Shown: positions 20,800 to 33,060 of the stretch, piece by piece | How positions within the stretch are numbered: position 1 is the stretch's first letter | How the letters are laid out: each line of letters opens with the position of its first letter | Assembly (NCBI GenBank): GCA_006503535.1 | Contig: QYRS01000003.1 | Coordinates: 1,116,001-1,180,000, forward strand | From: Arthrinium phaeospermum | Lineage: Eukaryota > Ascomycota > Sordariomycetes > Amphisphaeriales > Apiosporaceae | Direction: 5' to 3' | Length of the DNA: 64,000 nucleotides | Position numbers and translations under genes: made by a program | Notes under the pieces: generated by a model | Told to the model about the DNA's origin: nothing | Databases searched by the model: none | The model's input: the letters and a program-made list of their open reading frames with translations, nothing else

Positions 20800-22152
20800 G
20801 AAGAGATAAGTGCAACGAAGGAGGAAATGAGTGCGTTGGAGGAAAAAATGAATGCAACGAAACAGAACGAGTTTCGGTTGAGTAGGCTGGGTCAAGAAAG
20901 ATGATAGAGACTCGGCGTTGATCAAAAGTGATGCAATGCTCCGGAAGAGGGAATCTTGGGGAAGTGAAGTGACAAGGCCAGAGACCGCCAGGTGAAGGAA
21001 ATCCAAGGTAAACCGGCCAAAAGAAGAAGAGCGGACTGTACCAAGGTGGTTGATTCAGACGCGGTTCTCCTCAAATGTGATGTTTCTGGGATGGGAAATG
21101 TTGGATATTGGATAAATGGCATCACGAGACCGACAGGCGAACGAAGGTCAACGTCAGGCGGTCGGACAAGAGGAACGGAAGAAGTATGTGATGAGGAAGG
21201 AATTTTAGGTGAAGGCGGTCGAGAAGAACTTTGGAGTAGACCACGTTCGAACTGCGGTCGATGTGAAATACCAAATTCTCCAACACTGGGTTGCGAAGTG
21301 AAGAGTGGTGGTGAAGTTGCAAGTTGGGGAAAATACCTACCGGGCCACAGAATCAAAGATATCATCTATCTTGATGAGGGCAAATATCGTTGAGGCAGAG
21401 GATATTGTGAAGGCGGAAGTGAAGCAAGAGCGTAATATGGTTGATGGAGGTGATGAAGGATGTGAGGAAGGCCAACCTACCTTGGCACAAATAATATTGT
21501 GTTCCCTTGAGGGAAGAGCGGTGATGAAGTTGTGGTGATGTGACAAAGGTAGGTGTTGGGCTCATCGATCTTGTGGAGAGAGGGAAAAAAGAGCAAAGGG
21601 CAGATGCGAGAGATGACATATAACCTACCTGCGGAGCAAAGAATGGCAAAGGACAAGTGATGCTGGTGATATATAACGTACCTATTGCTGTCTGTGCCTG
21701 ATGCCATACCAGTGTGAGCGGATGTGATGTTTCGTTCATGGTGCGGTGATGTATGACGGAGGAACGGTGAAGTGCGTTGATAGAAGAGCGGAACGAGAAA
21801 AGATGCGGCGGCTTGGTGGCGGAGTGGAAGGTGGGAAGGTGAAGTAAGTAGGTGGGAGAGTGGAAGGTGGAAAGACTGGCTCTTTGAAGAGCGTCTGCGC
21901 AAGTGAAGTTCGGTCGGACGAGAGGGACGTTCGTTCGGGGGAAGAGATGTTGAAGTGCGAGGTGCGGTATAATAAAAAAGACTTACTTCTTTGCCGGCGA
22001 CGATAAAGGTGCGAGGCGTTGAAGCAACCGTTCACGGAAGGATAGGTGGTGTGGTGAAGGGTGAAGATGAAAGATGAAGTTGAAGTTGGTGAAGTTGGTG
22101 ATGGAAGGAAAGGAAAGAAGATGGGGAATGGGAGGGGAGATGGGTATTTATA
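20800..22152 (-). other. Putative minus-strand transcript with repeated GTAGGT sites
   Basis: The minus strand is strongly pyrimidine-rich. A TATAAATA octamer at 22,145-22,152 is followed by a CT/ACTTCACC-rich stretch typical of fungal 5' leaders and a GTAAGT at about 21,986. Then come CAATAG/GTACGT (about 21,681), CGCAG/GTAGGT (about 21,626), AAG/GTAGGT (about 21,480) and CGGTAGGT (about 21,340). The first ATG (21,739) opens only a short frame. This could be a noncoding RNA or the long leader of a gene further down. No protein is proposed. Confidence 0.35.
22145..22152 (-). promoter_or_regulatory. TATA box for minus-strand transcript
   Basis: TATAAATA on the minus strand, the same octamer found before both genes of the divergent secreted-protein pair near 52.7-53.0 kb. 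A CT-rich leader-like sequence follows it. Confidence 0.4.
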
Positions 22153-25100
22153 GTAGCAGAAAGGGCACCCGGAGGCTACTGACCTGGAAGGATGTACCTA
22201 AGTACGTTTTGGATTCTTAGAGAATAAAATTGACTCATTCACTTGTTCTACACCGCGCAGTCGCCAGCCTAGAGGTATCGTGAGTCACTGTTGGTGTTGA
22301 AGCCTGGCCTTGTGGCCCTTCCAAGCACCAGATCTGGTGGTAGAAAAGAGAGAAATACTAGGTAACGCAACTTACCAACGTGTGATTGTGCTGGCCTTGT
22401 GAAGTGAGCGGCCGAGCGCATCATAAGGGATACTATGAGTCGTAACAAAGAGTCATTCGGGTGATATGATGGAGTCAAGTAACTGGGAGAATAGGCAGCG
22501 ATGTGGAAGATCCGCCGTGATGAGTCGTTCTGGTGATTGTTGGGCTAGGCAGCGCTCAGAACATGTGTTTGTGCGGAGAATCTGCAAGCTACGGCGGCGA
22601 CGCGAAGGAGGAGTGAAAATAAAGTGATTTTGGTGGAAAGAATATAGCCAGATATACAGCAGAGGGGGGTGCTGCTGTGAAAGGAACGGTGGGGGAAACG
22701 ACGATGCGATGGGAATGTGAGCTTCATGTAGAGCCAAGGAAAGCCAAGATCAAATTCAATGGTACCGTTGTGCCAATAATGTCGGCGATATTGAAGGGAG
22801 GAGTAATTGGAGGTTTGTGGGGAAGGCACGAATGAATACTTCGGCGAAGGCACGAGTGAATACTTCGGCGAAGGCACGATTGGATACCAATGCCAGAGCA
22901 GCATGACCGAGACAACTGGAAGAGTGAATAGCCTCGTACTCGCTTGCTTGTAGCCACGGCAAGGCGGTTCTACTTGATGGTGATATGGGCTTGGATGATG
23001 GCACATATAGTATATTGCTCTTTGGCAAGGCCAAGTGAGAGGCAAGAAGATAACACTTGGAGACACCATAGCACTCTCGAGTTGAGCCCACTTGCTATTT
23101 GGAGCAGTGGGTTCGCCTTGTCCAATATGGACTCGACCTCCACTCGAAAAGCATAATCTTTGACTTGATCCTTCACAGTGAAAGGGACTGGATACAGCCC
23201 GGATAGTATCATACATGTAGTTTGTGGAAGAGAAGTTGAAGTTTTGCACATTCTCAAGTCTGTGGTGGCAGGTTGGATGGCCAGCAAGTTCATGGAATAG
23301 CGTTTCTTGGAGTCAACAACTTTCTTAGATCCAGCCTATCGGTGGGGGTCTCGCAATGGTCTAGCCCAGTGGCGATGGGGGATGTGAAACTTCTGGTGAA
23401 GGCTACATCTCTAGGAGAACTCAATGCACAATCTAATGCAGGACCAAAAGACTCGAAACATTTGTGAGGGCTGGCCTCAAGGTTAACCTGCTGCTTGTCT
23501 TGCTACAACATCAAGCAGTTGCCTCGTATCAGCAGGAAGCAAGTTTGAATGATTATTTATCTGCTGCACAATTCGCAAGATGCGACTCCATCTTGGGGCG
23601 AACCACAAGAACCAAGTGGAGCGCAAATTCCGACCTCAAAACCCCAGAAGTGAGCATTCTGCAAGCAGGACCAAAAACAACCTTATCCCAGATGAGCATA
23701 TACTCGCAGAAATTCCCATAGATCCCGAAACTTGCTTCGGCAGGATGGAGGCCGGTTCATGGCCGCTAGCGCCGCAGCCGGCCGAAAATATTGCCTAATT
23801 GGGGCCCGGATGCGGCGGCAGTCGGCCGTAGTGACCCTAATTTAACGTTAATTTTCGGAGGTGCGGGCCGGACCGCTGCCTAATTCTCTTTCAGGCAGCG
23901 ATTTTGGGGATTGTTGCGCTTTGGCAATTGTTCACACGGCCTTCACACGGCCAGGACATATGATCGGAGGGGTGTGGCCGATTGGTTTGCCCACAGGGGC
24001 CGAGGTAGCGGAATCAGGGCCGGCCGGGGGTAAGGAGGATGGTGGGCTTCAAGGGTCGTAGGTGGTACATAAGTCTTGGTCCTACCTAACTTGAATTGCA
24101 ATGGCGATTAAACCATAACAGAAAGTCAAAGATAGTGAGAAATGGCACGCCCTTGAAGGCAGTACCATGAGCTCTGTCGCCAGTAAAGTCTGAGACCAAG
24201 CTCTTGGTGTTTCCATAGTCCAATCTATATGAAAGTCGTCGTCTTCTGTCTGGGTAGTACTGGCTTGTTTGGTTTGCATGGTGTGACTTCGAACCCGGTA
24301 AATCTTAACATAGAGTCATTCTTGGCAATTGTGATGGCAGGGGACGACGAACACCACTTGGTGTGGTCAGTCCGGCTTGTACGAGGTAGCTTGGCAAGGA
24401 TTGCTGGTCAAGGGAGAGTGTCCCCAATGGAGCAGTTGCCACTCAGTTTCCGGCTTGCGGCCGGCAGTAGCAGTCGGCGCTCCATTCAAGTTATGTACAT
24501 GTGTAGATGTGCGGTAACAAGGGCAAGCAGCAAGCTTGTCGGGCAACTACTGTGGAAATGCAGTTTCATCAAAGAAGATATTTCTCGTCTCAGCCTTTTT
24601 GGCATGGTAGGTGGTTGTGCGGGCTTGAGGCATGTGATGGCAGGACAGACAGATGCTTGAACAGATCAGCATTTTGCTGCATTTAGTCGATCTTTTGGCT
24701 TTGGAGCACACTCGGCGAGGCTATTGGTGATCCAAGGTTCATGATGTATATACAAAAGTCAATCGTGGAGCGCATGTTAGCTTTTTCCAGCCCTGTCATG
24801 CGAAAGCCGTTGCAAATGGAGGCCGGCTTGGACGAGTGCAACGCTGACAGACAGCCCTGACAGCAGAACACATGCACTCGTTATGCACGGCCTTCACAGA
24901 GCTGAGGAAAATGGCGGTTCAGTATGCAATAACGAGCCAGTAGAGTGGTTATTGGCAGAACTGAGGCATGAACCAAAACTGAATGCAGTCTCTCCTGTGC
25001 CTGCTTTCTACGCCAAGTCGCTACATCAGGGGGAATGGAGTTGGACTTCGATCAGTCAAACCAAGCTTTCGTTGGTGGCAGGTCAGAGCTTTCGCTAAGG

Positions 25101-25640
25101 AGCCAGGGGGCCGGCTGCAGCTTCAGCGCTAGCTAAACTTCCGCTATCCCCGCCTATAGCGTCTTGGGCTTAGTGGGGGGTTGGAGGAAAGGAAACATTC
25201 CACATGGAAGTAATCTTCTTCTACAGGAACGAAACGTCCTTATTCGGGTCCTGGGAAACCGATAAAGGGGGTTTGGAACATATCACCTTGTTGCCTGTCT
25301 ACTAATGAACAAGCCAATGAGTTGAAGGTGTTATTAATAGTAGTTCTAGTATCAGCAGGCGAGACCCTGAAAGGCATCATCATATGATGGTGCTCAGCCG
25401 AGCTTACTTTCTATCGATAAGGTTCTAGGCTCTCCAGGGGATCAAAAACGACAAGCAGCAAGCTTTCTCCTGCGACCGCATATGCCTGCCCGGCGTGCGC
25501 TATTTCAGACATCTAGTGAAGCACATATACGACACAAACAAGCATCTTCTAGTTTCGTTTCGGTTCATGTGTGCCAATGCTCGTGTTGGCCATGACGACA
25601 TTCAACTCAATTCTATCGCGTTTCGCTGATCAATCAATTC
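22153..25640. other. Intergenic, no gene seen
   Basis: No ORF with domain character. It contains a 24-base tandem repeat (22,825-22,880) and a GC-rich patch near 23,750-23,960 with short direct repeats (CACGGCCTTCACACGGCCAG). The composition becomes more AT-rich than in the mosaic to its left. Confidence 0.6.
22825..22883. repeat. 24-bp tandem repeat, 2.5 copies
   Basis: Units of GGCACGArTGAATACTTCGG plus CGAA, two complete and one partial, with one mismatch between the complete units. They lie in an intergenic tract. Confidence 0.9.
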
Positions 25641-25644
25641 GAAA

Positions 25645-26741
25645 TCAAAGAGCAGGGCCGGAAAAGGGCCGCGGTTCCTTCTCCCAGCCCACCTTCGGCC
25701 AGCCACCTGGCAGGGTGGCGACCGGTGGCAGCGTGTACCGCCCGTCGCACTCGCCCTCTGTGCAGTTGAGGCCGCAGAGACCAAAGACTTTGCAGTAGCA
25801 TTCGTCTGCCGAGGGGCAATGCACGGCTTCTTGGCCAAAGATAACTAGAAAGATGGAGGTGGTGAATAAACGTTTATGTCCCGGGTACTTGCAGCAGCAG
25901 GCGTGGAAACCAACCAAAGTGGACCGCGCTGGTGAGAGAAGGAAAACTTACTGTGCCATGCGAACTCGAAAACTCTCCCGCTCAAGGCATCCTCGAGGGG
26001 GGTGTTGAGCAGCCACTGGAGGAAGTGCATGTAGTCCTTCCTCGGCCGCCGGTGTATCGCCTCCCTGGTGACGGCGAATTGGGAGCAGCAGCTCACGGCG
26101 ACCACTTCGGGGACCGGGTGGCCGGGCAGGAGCTGTTCGAAGGACTCCTTGTACACCTCCTTGGCCGACGGCATGCCACCGGTGGCCTGCTCCTCCATCG
26201 GCACCTCGTCCTCTATCGGCCGGATCTCGGCGGGGCAGCCGATGACCCAGACGCACCGGAGGTTCACGTAGCCCATCTGGCGCAGGTGGGGCAGCTGGAA
26301 GTTCTGGAGGGTGGCGAGGCCGTCATAGTCCGGGTCGTCGTTGTGCCAGGCGAAGCGCGAGGCGTGGAAGAAGATGAGGTTGTCCGACAGGTCGTGGTAG
26401 TTGTTGACAATGTGCGTCAGGTACACCATGGCCTCGCGGCCCTTGTTCTGGGGCACCGTCAGCGCCGCCTTGGGGTCATTGACGACGTAGATGCTCTTGT
26501 TCCATTGCGGCGGCAGGTGGCGGTGGAACCAGGTGGTGTTGTCGCTCTTGGTGCTGGCGACGACGACGTCGACCTCGCGCGGCGGCGGGCGCTGGTGTTG
26601 CAGCGGGATGGGCACTACGGCCTCGCTCGCTGGCCCGAAACTGGGGTAACCGGGGTACAGAGAGCAGATGAACCAGGAGAAACAAACAAGTACGGCGCAT
26701 GCAACGACAACTCGGCCTAGTCCGGACCTAGCGGGGACCAT
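25645..26741 (-). CDS. DUF3431 protein, probable type II membrane/Golgi protein
   Basis: Two exons (26,741-25,952 and 25,844-25,645) joined by a 107-base GTAAGT...TCTAG intron give about 329 residues. Residues of about 10-28 (VVVACAVLVCFSWFICSLY) form a signal anchor, so the body should lie in the secretory lumen. The core NKGREAMVYLTHIVNNYHDL and the NLIFFHASRFAWHNDD segment are the family signature of fungal DUF3431. After the intron comes IFGQEAVHCPSADECYCKVF, a cysteine-rich tail. DUF3431 proteins are of unknown function and sometimes compared with glycosyltransferases. An in-frame start at 26,810 would add 23 residues. I prefer the second methionine because it directly precedes the anchor. 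It is transcribed away from the P450 gene and may belong to the same neighbourhood. Confidence 0.85.
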
Positions 26742-28342
26742 GTTCGATGCTAGGTTAGCCCGAATCCGAAATCCAATCCGACAGGTTACAATGCTATAGA
26801 ACGGCACCACGAGACTCTTCCCTCCATGCCGTTCTCCAACATTGTCGTGACAAAGAAGGATTGGAAGAAAAAGAGGCGCGGCAAAAGTCGAAAACGGGCA
26901 GTCGAGGCTAATGTAGGCCGTCCTGGCTAGGGGCCGCGTCTACCGTCATTTTGGCAGCTGGGCTCCAGCGCTTGTGCTTGTCGATGATCCTCATTCCTTG
27001 ACCCTCCCAGCGCTGGTCACTTCTCCGAACGGAAGCCGTCAAGCAAGCCCCCTACAGCGCCCCCCTGTCCAGGCGCTGCCAGGGTGGAGCGGCAGAACCC
27101 CTGGTCGCCCAATGACGATGCCAATTACTGGCATCGGCTAGCCGGCCCCTCCGTATTCACTATCTACTACCAGGATCATCCAGCGATTACGAGGAGCCCC
27201 CACTAGACACGACCCAACTGCCCGGAAACAATTTCCACGACTCGCCGTTTGTCGGTCGCTATCATACTTGAGCGGTCTCGTCGAGCCACCAAACATATAT
27301 TGAATTATAAGGAGTATATCCAGTATGTATCCAGTATTTATATCGATTTCGTCGATGACGGCATCTGCATCTGCACGTTGCACAAGTAGGTATATCTCGA
27401 TTTGGGGCATGGACAAGTCAGATAAGCAAGATGGCATTGGGGTGGGTTACAGCGGATGATCAACGTGCGTTTCATTCGAACCAATTGGGCTCGACGACTT
27501 CAATCGTGTTCAGTCGGACATAAGAAGACAGGCTATCTGCTCCCGGATAAGTTGGAGTTCGAGGCTATGAGAGCTGCCAATCAGTGGTCTGCTTGGGCAA
27601 CCTCCATGAAAGCCGTATGATTCTTAAGCAAGAGAGGGTGGCATGAGCTTCAATGTTCGAAGCGGGGAAGACGCGGGGGCCAAGAACACACCAATCTGAG
27701 ACGTGTGAGCTTTGCCTAAACATCCTCCTTCTTCTTGCCAATTGGATTGACACGAAAATCATATATGAAATCAAACCGCGCTACACAGGGCGGCATTTGG
27801 GGTGATGTTTGAGCTCTTCAGCTGAGCTGTGATAGCGAGCTTGCAGAGAGAGCTTTGCCTTACCCGTGACCAATGCCCTGCCCCCCATAAGGACTTCTGC
27901 CCATCAATACTAGTAGAAGTAGTAGAAGCGGATATTGCAACGACTGAAACGATAAGATGTTGACGTTTCTTTCGTAGGTACTCCGTTGCTGCGTGCGGGC
28001 ACAGCTTCTGGACACACGGCGGATGATAGACCGAGGCGAGCGTTTCCGACACGCTGGTAAAGGGGGGTCGCATAAAATGCATGGGTGAAACTCTATGGCG
28101 TGACTGAAATGTTACATGTTGCATGCAAGAGGGTTTCTTGCAGCGCCGATTGAATGTTGAATTCATAGCCAGGTTCGTTCTTGGTATTGGAGGCATGCTC
28201 TGTAGAAGGGAACCCCGATTTTGGTTATGTTGTGTAACGAGGTGTTTCTCTTGTACATAAGGACGATCGACCCCCGCATATCTTGGAGTCACTCTCAGTG
28301 CAATCTTCATATCGCCGTTTAAGCGTCTAGGATTCGCCCACT
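26742..28342. other. Intergenic between DUF3431 and P450 genes
   Basis: About 1.6 kb between two divergently transcribed genes. No convincing ORF, RNA gene or repeat was recognised. It presumably holds both promoters, but I see no clear TATA box for either. Confidence 0.5.
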
Positions 28343-30239
28343 ATGTTATCGTACCTCGTGCTCCTCCTGGGCTCGCTCGCCCTCGCCTTCTTGGCCCGTC
28401 GCCGTTTCTACCCCAAGCCGTACGCTGGCATCCCCTACAACCAGCACTCCGCCGACCGCCTGACCGGCGACATCCCGGACCTCATGCCCCTCGTCAAGGC
28501 CACCCACGAGCACTCGGCGCCCCTCCTGGCCGTCACGACGCGGCGGCTGCGGCGGCCCCTCGCGCAGCTGCTGTTCCCGGCGCTGCGCCCGCCCCTGCTC
28601 ATCCTCGACGACCCGCGCGAGATCGAGGATGTTCTGGTGCGCCGGGGCCGCGAGTTCGACCGCGCGCCCGTGTCTATGCACATACTTCGGCACTACTTCC
28701 CCTACGCCATGATGACCCAGTACAATACCGCGCCCGGCCTCCGGGACCAGAAACGGGTCTGGGCTGATGCGTTTGGCGCTGACTTCCTCCGTCGGGTCGC
28801 GGCGCCTAGCGTCTACCAGGCTACCCTGGACTTGCTGGATCTGTGGAGCATGAAGGCCACCGGCCGACCCTTTCAGGTCGTCGAGGACTTTCACAGCACG
28901 GCGTTCGATGCCATGTGGGTAGCTTTGACAGGCGAGAAGGCGGGCATCGTTCAGCACGAGATTGAGAAGCTCCGAAGCCAGAGTGCGGCTGGTGGGGGTG
29001 GTGGTGGTCGCGAGCACCAAATTGGCCCGCCCCCTCGTGGAAACCTCATAAAGACAGAAGTCGAGTACGTCAACGGCATGATTGCGAAGGGCTTCGAGTC
29101 CGTCGGGCTCTCGAGACTGGCCCAGACGTTTTCAGCCTACCTGCCCCGCCATCGCCAATTTCGAAGAACGGTGGACACGGAGGTTGGTCTAGTGATACGC
29201 AAGGCCGTGGACCGGTTCCAACAAGTTGAGGCGGGCCACTTAGATGCCGATGAGCATGATACGTGCATGATGGACCTGGTGCTTCGACGCAAGATCCTTG
29301 AAGCCAGGAAGTCTGGGCAGCCCCTGATGGATCCGACGAAGGACAAAGTCCTGCTGGATGACACGTTCATGATGATCTTAGCGGTATGTAGGGTTTGGTT
29401 GCCTCTGATCTGGTGGAAGATTGCCTGGGGTTCCAGCCATGAGGTCAAAGGAGAGCTAACCGATTCCATCCTGAGTAGGGCTACGACACCACGGCCAACG
29501 CCCTGGTCTGGTTCGTAAGGTACATGGATTCCTACCCCGAGACCCAGGCCGAGCTTCGCACGCTCCTCCAGGCTGCCTTCCCTCACACGAAGACGCCCTC
29601 CATGGAAGAGATCCTCGGGACCGACATCCCGTACCTTGACGCCGTATGCGAGGAGACCTTCCGGCTCGGCGGGGTCGCCAAGGGTAACCTGCGGTCGGCC
29701 GCGGTTGACACGCACATCTTAGGCCATTTCGTGCCCAAGGGCGCCGAGATCTTTCTGAACTTCCACGTCGACCACGCGCCGTACCCGGTAGATGAGGCGG
29801 TCCGATCGGCGAGTAGCCAATCGGCCGGGACCAAGCTGACAGTTGGGGAAGGCGCATCACACTATGAGGACATTGCTCTTCGCGATCTCGGATCCTTCGA
29901 GCCGCGAAGGTGGTTGGTCACAGACGAAAAGACCGGCAAGGAAGCTTTCGATGCGCAGGCATTGCCGCAACTCGCATTCGGCGGGGGATACAGAGGGTGC
30001 TCAGGTAAGTACATGTCCACCCCTTTACCGACTACCGGCATGTTGCCCCTGGAAGCTGACGAAGTTATTTGGCGCAATCAGGCCGCAAACTTGCTGCAAT
30101 GGAGTTCCGTACTGTTGTCGCGTTGCTTGTTCTCAATTTCGATCTTCTGGATCTCCCCGAGGAAATGAAGACCTTGAAGGCCAACGAGAGGATGTTTCGA
30201 TTGCCCGACATGCCATTCGTAAGCTTGCGGGCACTTTGA
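28343..30239 (+). CDS. Cytochrome P450 monooxygenase
   Basis: Three exons (28,343-29,383; 29,479-30,004; 30,082-30,239) give 574 residues. The N-terminus MLSYLVLLLGSLALAFLARR is an ER membrane anchor. The I-helix motif GYDTTANAL begins exon 2, EETFR supplies the ExxR pair, and the haem loop FGGGYRGCSGRKLAAMEFR is complete across the second intron, with the axial cysteine at GCS. All essential residues are present, so the enzyme should be active. A glycine-rich insert (GGGGGG, about residue 218) is unusual but in frame. The substrate cannot be told. The convergent SDR just downstream (about 195 bases between stops) suggests linked oxidation and reduction steps. I cannot assign the CYP family by eye. 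Confidence 0.9.
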
Positions 30240-30434
30240 AAGAGGTTATAGACATTGCTCCTTTACAGCCCGGGGCACGTCGTAGGGCAATTCTTAAGAC
30301 ACTTGACCACACCGGGTATTGCCTCCCAATAAACATACTACTCGTACAATGCGATGCATACTACTGTTTACATGAATGAACGCTAACGTTGAAATCAATA
30401 AGATTGGATCCCCTGGAAACTCGCACACCCTGCT

Positions 30435-31595
30435 TCAACGGCTGTTCTTCAGGCCCTCTAAGATGCTCGATAAGCCCACGAAGTTGAACTCTTCTACCGT
30501 TTCTTCCCATATCCGATCTGTCAGCTCGCGCCCCTCTGGCTTGTACCAAACCTCGGGAAGCCTGTTCAATTTGTCAGCATAAGTTCTTGTTACGAGTGAA
30601 AGCCTCCATAGGCAAAGCAAGCAGAGAAAGGAAAAGAAGAAGGTGACGACTTACGCTTTGACAGCCCAATCACTAACAAACCCCCCATGACTCTCCGACC
30701 CGTACGGCAGGACCGCGTCGATGTAATTCGAAGCCCCCACCTCGGCCGTCCGCGCGATCAGCGCCTGCATCACCCCCATGACCGCCTTCACCACCACGCC
30801 GCCGCCGCGGAAGAAGTCCGTCCCCTTGCAGGCGCCCGGGTTCGACAGGTTGACCACCACGTCCTCGGGATCGACGTACTCGGCCGCCAGCCGCGCCACG
30901 AACAGCGTGAGCAGGATCTTGGACCGCGAGTACTTGGCCATGCCGCCCATCGCCTTGGGATCCTGGAAGGGCGGCAGCACCGGCTGGTGCGCGGGCACGT
31001 CGGTCGACCAGACGAGATCCGTGCTCACCACGGACAGCACCGGCGGCTTCCCGCCGGTCGCCTTCTTCTTCGTCTTGAGCACGGGCACCAGCAGCACTGT
31101 CAACAGCGCCGTCGACAGGAAGTTGACCAGGAGCGTCACCTCGCGCCCCGTCGCCTCGTTCATCGTCGGTTCAGTCGTGATCAGCCCCGCGTTCAAGATA
31201 ACATAGTCGATCCGCGGCAGCTCGGAACCGCAGCGCTCCGCGAAGGCCTGCACCGAGCTGTACGACTCCATATCCACGATCCAGACCGAGACCGTGGCGG
31301 CCGGAAAGTCGCGGCGCAGGCCCGCCGCCGCCGCGTCGCCTTTAGCCTGCGAGCGCACACCTAAGACGAGGTGGGACAGGCCCCGCGCGAGCAGCTGGCG
31401 CGCGGCTTCGAGGCCGAGGCCGACGTTGGCGCCGGTGACGACAGCGACTTGGTCCTGGAGGCTGTTGGCGCCCTGGGGGAGCGCCTTGGGGCGGGTGAAC
31501 TGGCGGGAGAGGAAGCCGCGGATGGTGCCTTCGTAGGCGGCCTGCTTTTGAAGGCTGGCGAGGTCCATGGTTGAGGTGTTGGTGTTGATGCCCAT
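30435..31595 (-). CDS. Short-chain dehydrogenase/reductase
   Basis: Two exons (31,595-30,655; 30,561-30,435) encode 355 residues. The dinucleotide motif is TGANVGLG, followed by ILNAG, the catalytic serine in SVVSTDLVW and the YSRSK pair. The intron (GTAAGT...TTGAACAG) leads to the usual SDR tail ALPEVWYKPEGRELTDRIWE, which is missed if exon 1 is read through to its stop. The sequence is of the fungal retinol-dehydrogenase/WW-oxidoreductase-like type, normally NADP(H)-dependent and cytosolic or membrane-associated. It is convergent with the P450. The substrate is unknown. Confidence 0.88.
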
Positions 31596-32559
31596 CTTGC
31601 CTGGATAAAGGATATATGATGCTTAGATGCTTGCAAGGCAGTAGGTAATACGGCCTCTAGAAATCGACTGGATCAAGGTATAAGAGGGACTGGAAGAGCG
31701 TATTGATATGCCGACTGGAATGCATTGTCAGAGGGGCATAGATCTGTCAAATATAAGAATCTCAGAGACACTGCATGCATATGCGCAAGTACAGCAGCAA
31801 CCCATACATCACCAACGCATAACGTATCTCAGAGAGCTTTGTAATCGAAGGCGCTAAGTACGCCATAGCCTGTTACTAAGTGGTGAGGCTGTTCCATTTC
31901 GTGACTTGAGGCATACGAATCATGCATATGGTGTATTTCTTGGGCGTAGAATTCGTCCATGAGGATTGGGTGCAGTTTCAGCTGGTAGATAGATGAGGGG
32001 CCAGGACGCTGAAAACGCCTGCTGCAGCGGGGGCACAAGCTGTTCCGGCTGCATGTTTAGGGCGCTACTCGCTTGAGCTTCCTCCCAAGCCCCCTAAAGG
32101 ACCCGCTATCGAATCAATTGCTTACCGATTTCATCGCACTTCGGACCCTTGTGTTGTGCGAAGTCCGTTTATCTGACGTACTTACTAATCGAAGAACAGC
32201 AAGAAGAGATCGTGGAAGTTTCAATGCACTGCACATATCTCGATCCTTCATACAAGCTGCACTTGGCCGCCAATACCGACACGAAACGATGCTCGAGTAA
32301 TTCATAATGAGCAAACTGATACTCAGGTCGAAGAAAGTAGATTAAGGTTAGGCCTTGGAAGGTGGATATGGCGGTTTTGCGAAATGGGGTCGCCAAGTGC
32401 AAACCAGCACGGCCAAACAGCAAGCAGGTCACCCACTTCTCCAGATCAACATACTTAGTTGACAAGACTTTATCTTCGCCCAATGAATTCAAGATGACCT
32501 ATTCAGTCTCATCAGTCCATGCATGCACAGAAGAGTGTTAAGGTCTGTCTCTAGTTACG
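31596..32559. other. Intergenic, no gene seen
   Basis: No coding sequence recognised. The word TACTTAGTkGA near 32,450 also occurs near 33,405 and 41,530, possibly a remnant of a dispersed element, but the shared stretch is too short to classify. Confidence 0.4.
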
Positions 32560-33060
32560 AGTGGGAGCCGTACCAAAAGTACAGGCCGGATCTCAAGATC
32601 GTTGGCACCGTATCCGTAAACCCCAGAATGGACTACAGCGGCTGGCGGGCTATCCGCGCCCCAAGTCGCAATGGCGCCGGCGAAGTGACCAACCCCCCAC
32701 GTCCCCCAAGAAGGCTTCTAGAAGTTCCCGGGCGACGATGCCAAGTCAAACGAGGAGCACCATCACGATAGGCGGTGTGGTACAAGATCAATGAACAGAC
32801 AGGGTAAATGTGGCCATCATCAAACGCAGCTCAAGATACTTCGCCGCGACGAAGACGGCCTGAGAAGCTGTATAACAGATCGCATACTGCTGCCACGAAG
32901 TATCTGCTCGAGAATTTGGCGCAGTCGTGTCCGACGGACGTGGTCAACATCGGGCTTGTGTACGCCTATACGGGCTCGCAGATACGGTGACAGACATAAG
33001 CCCTGCCATGAATGGAAAAAGTACGCCACCGCCGAGCGTGGGGCGTAGCAAGTCTAATTG
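32560..33060 (+). pseudogene. SDR remnant
   Basis: In one plus frame PEKLYNRSHTAATKYLLENL and AQSCPTDVVNIGLVY resemble the region after the catalytic tyrosine of an SDR (YxRSK..TKYLLExLA...DVVVNxVNPGLV). The catalytic lysine position reads histidine, and the preceding Rossmann half is not open. Two intact SDR genes flank it at 30.4 and 33.6 kb, so a decayed third copy is reasonable. The evidence rests on one short segment. Confidence 0.4.

Noticed and set aside
1..20800. RIP (repeat-induced point mutation) as the cause of decay
   Set aside because: The region stays GC-rich, and copies differ mostly by indels and scattered changes. There is no AT enrichment or CpA-to-TpA bias visible by eye.
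20800..22035. Low-complexity Ser/Pro/His-rich minus frames as a protein gene
   Set aside because: The frames are translations of a CT-rich leader-like tract, contain repeated donor sites and have no domain. A noncoding transcript is more likely.
24270..24310. tRNA B-box-like GGTTCGAAGTC on the minus strand
   Set aside because: No A box at the right distance and no cloverleaf arms can be drawn.
25932..26720. 262-residue plus-strand open frame
   Set aside because: Antisense to the DUF3431 gene, which has conserved motifs and a consistent intron.
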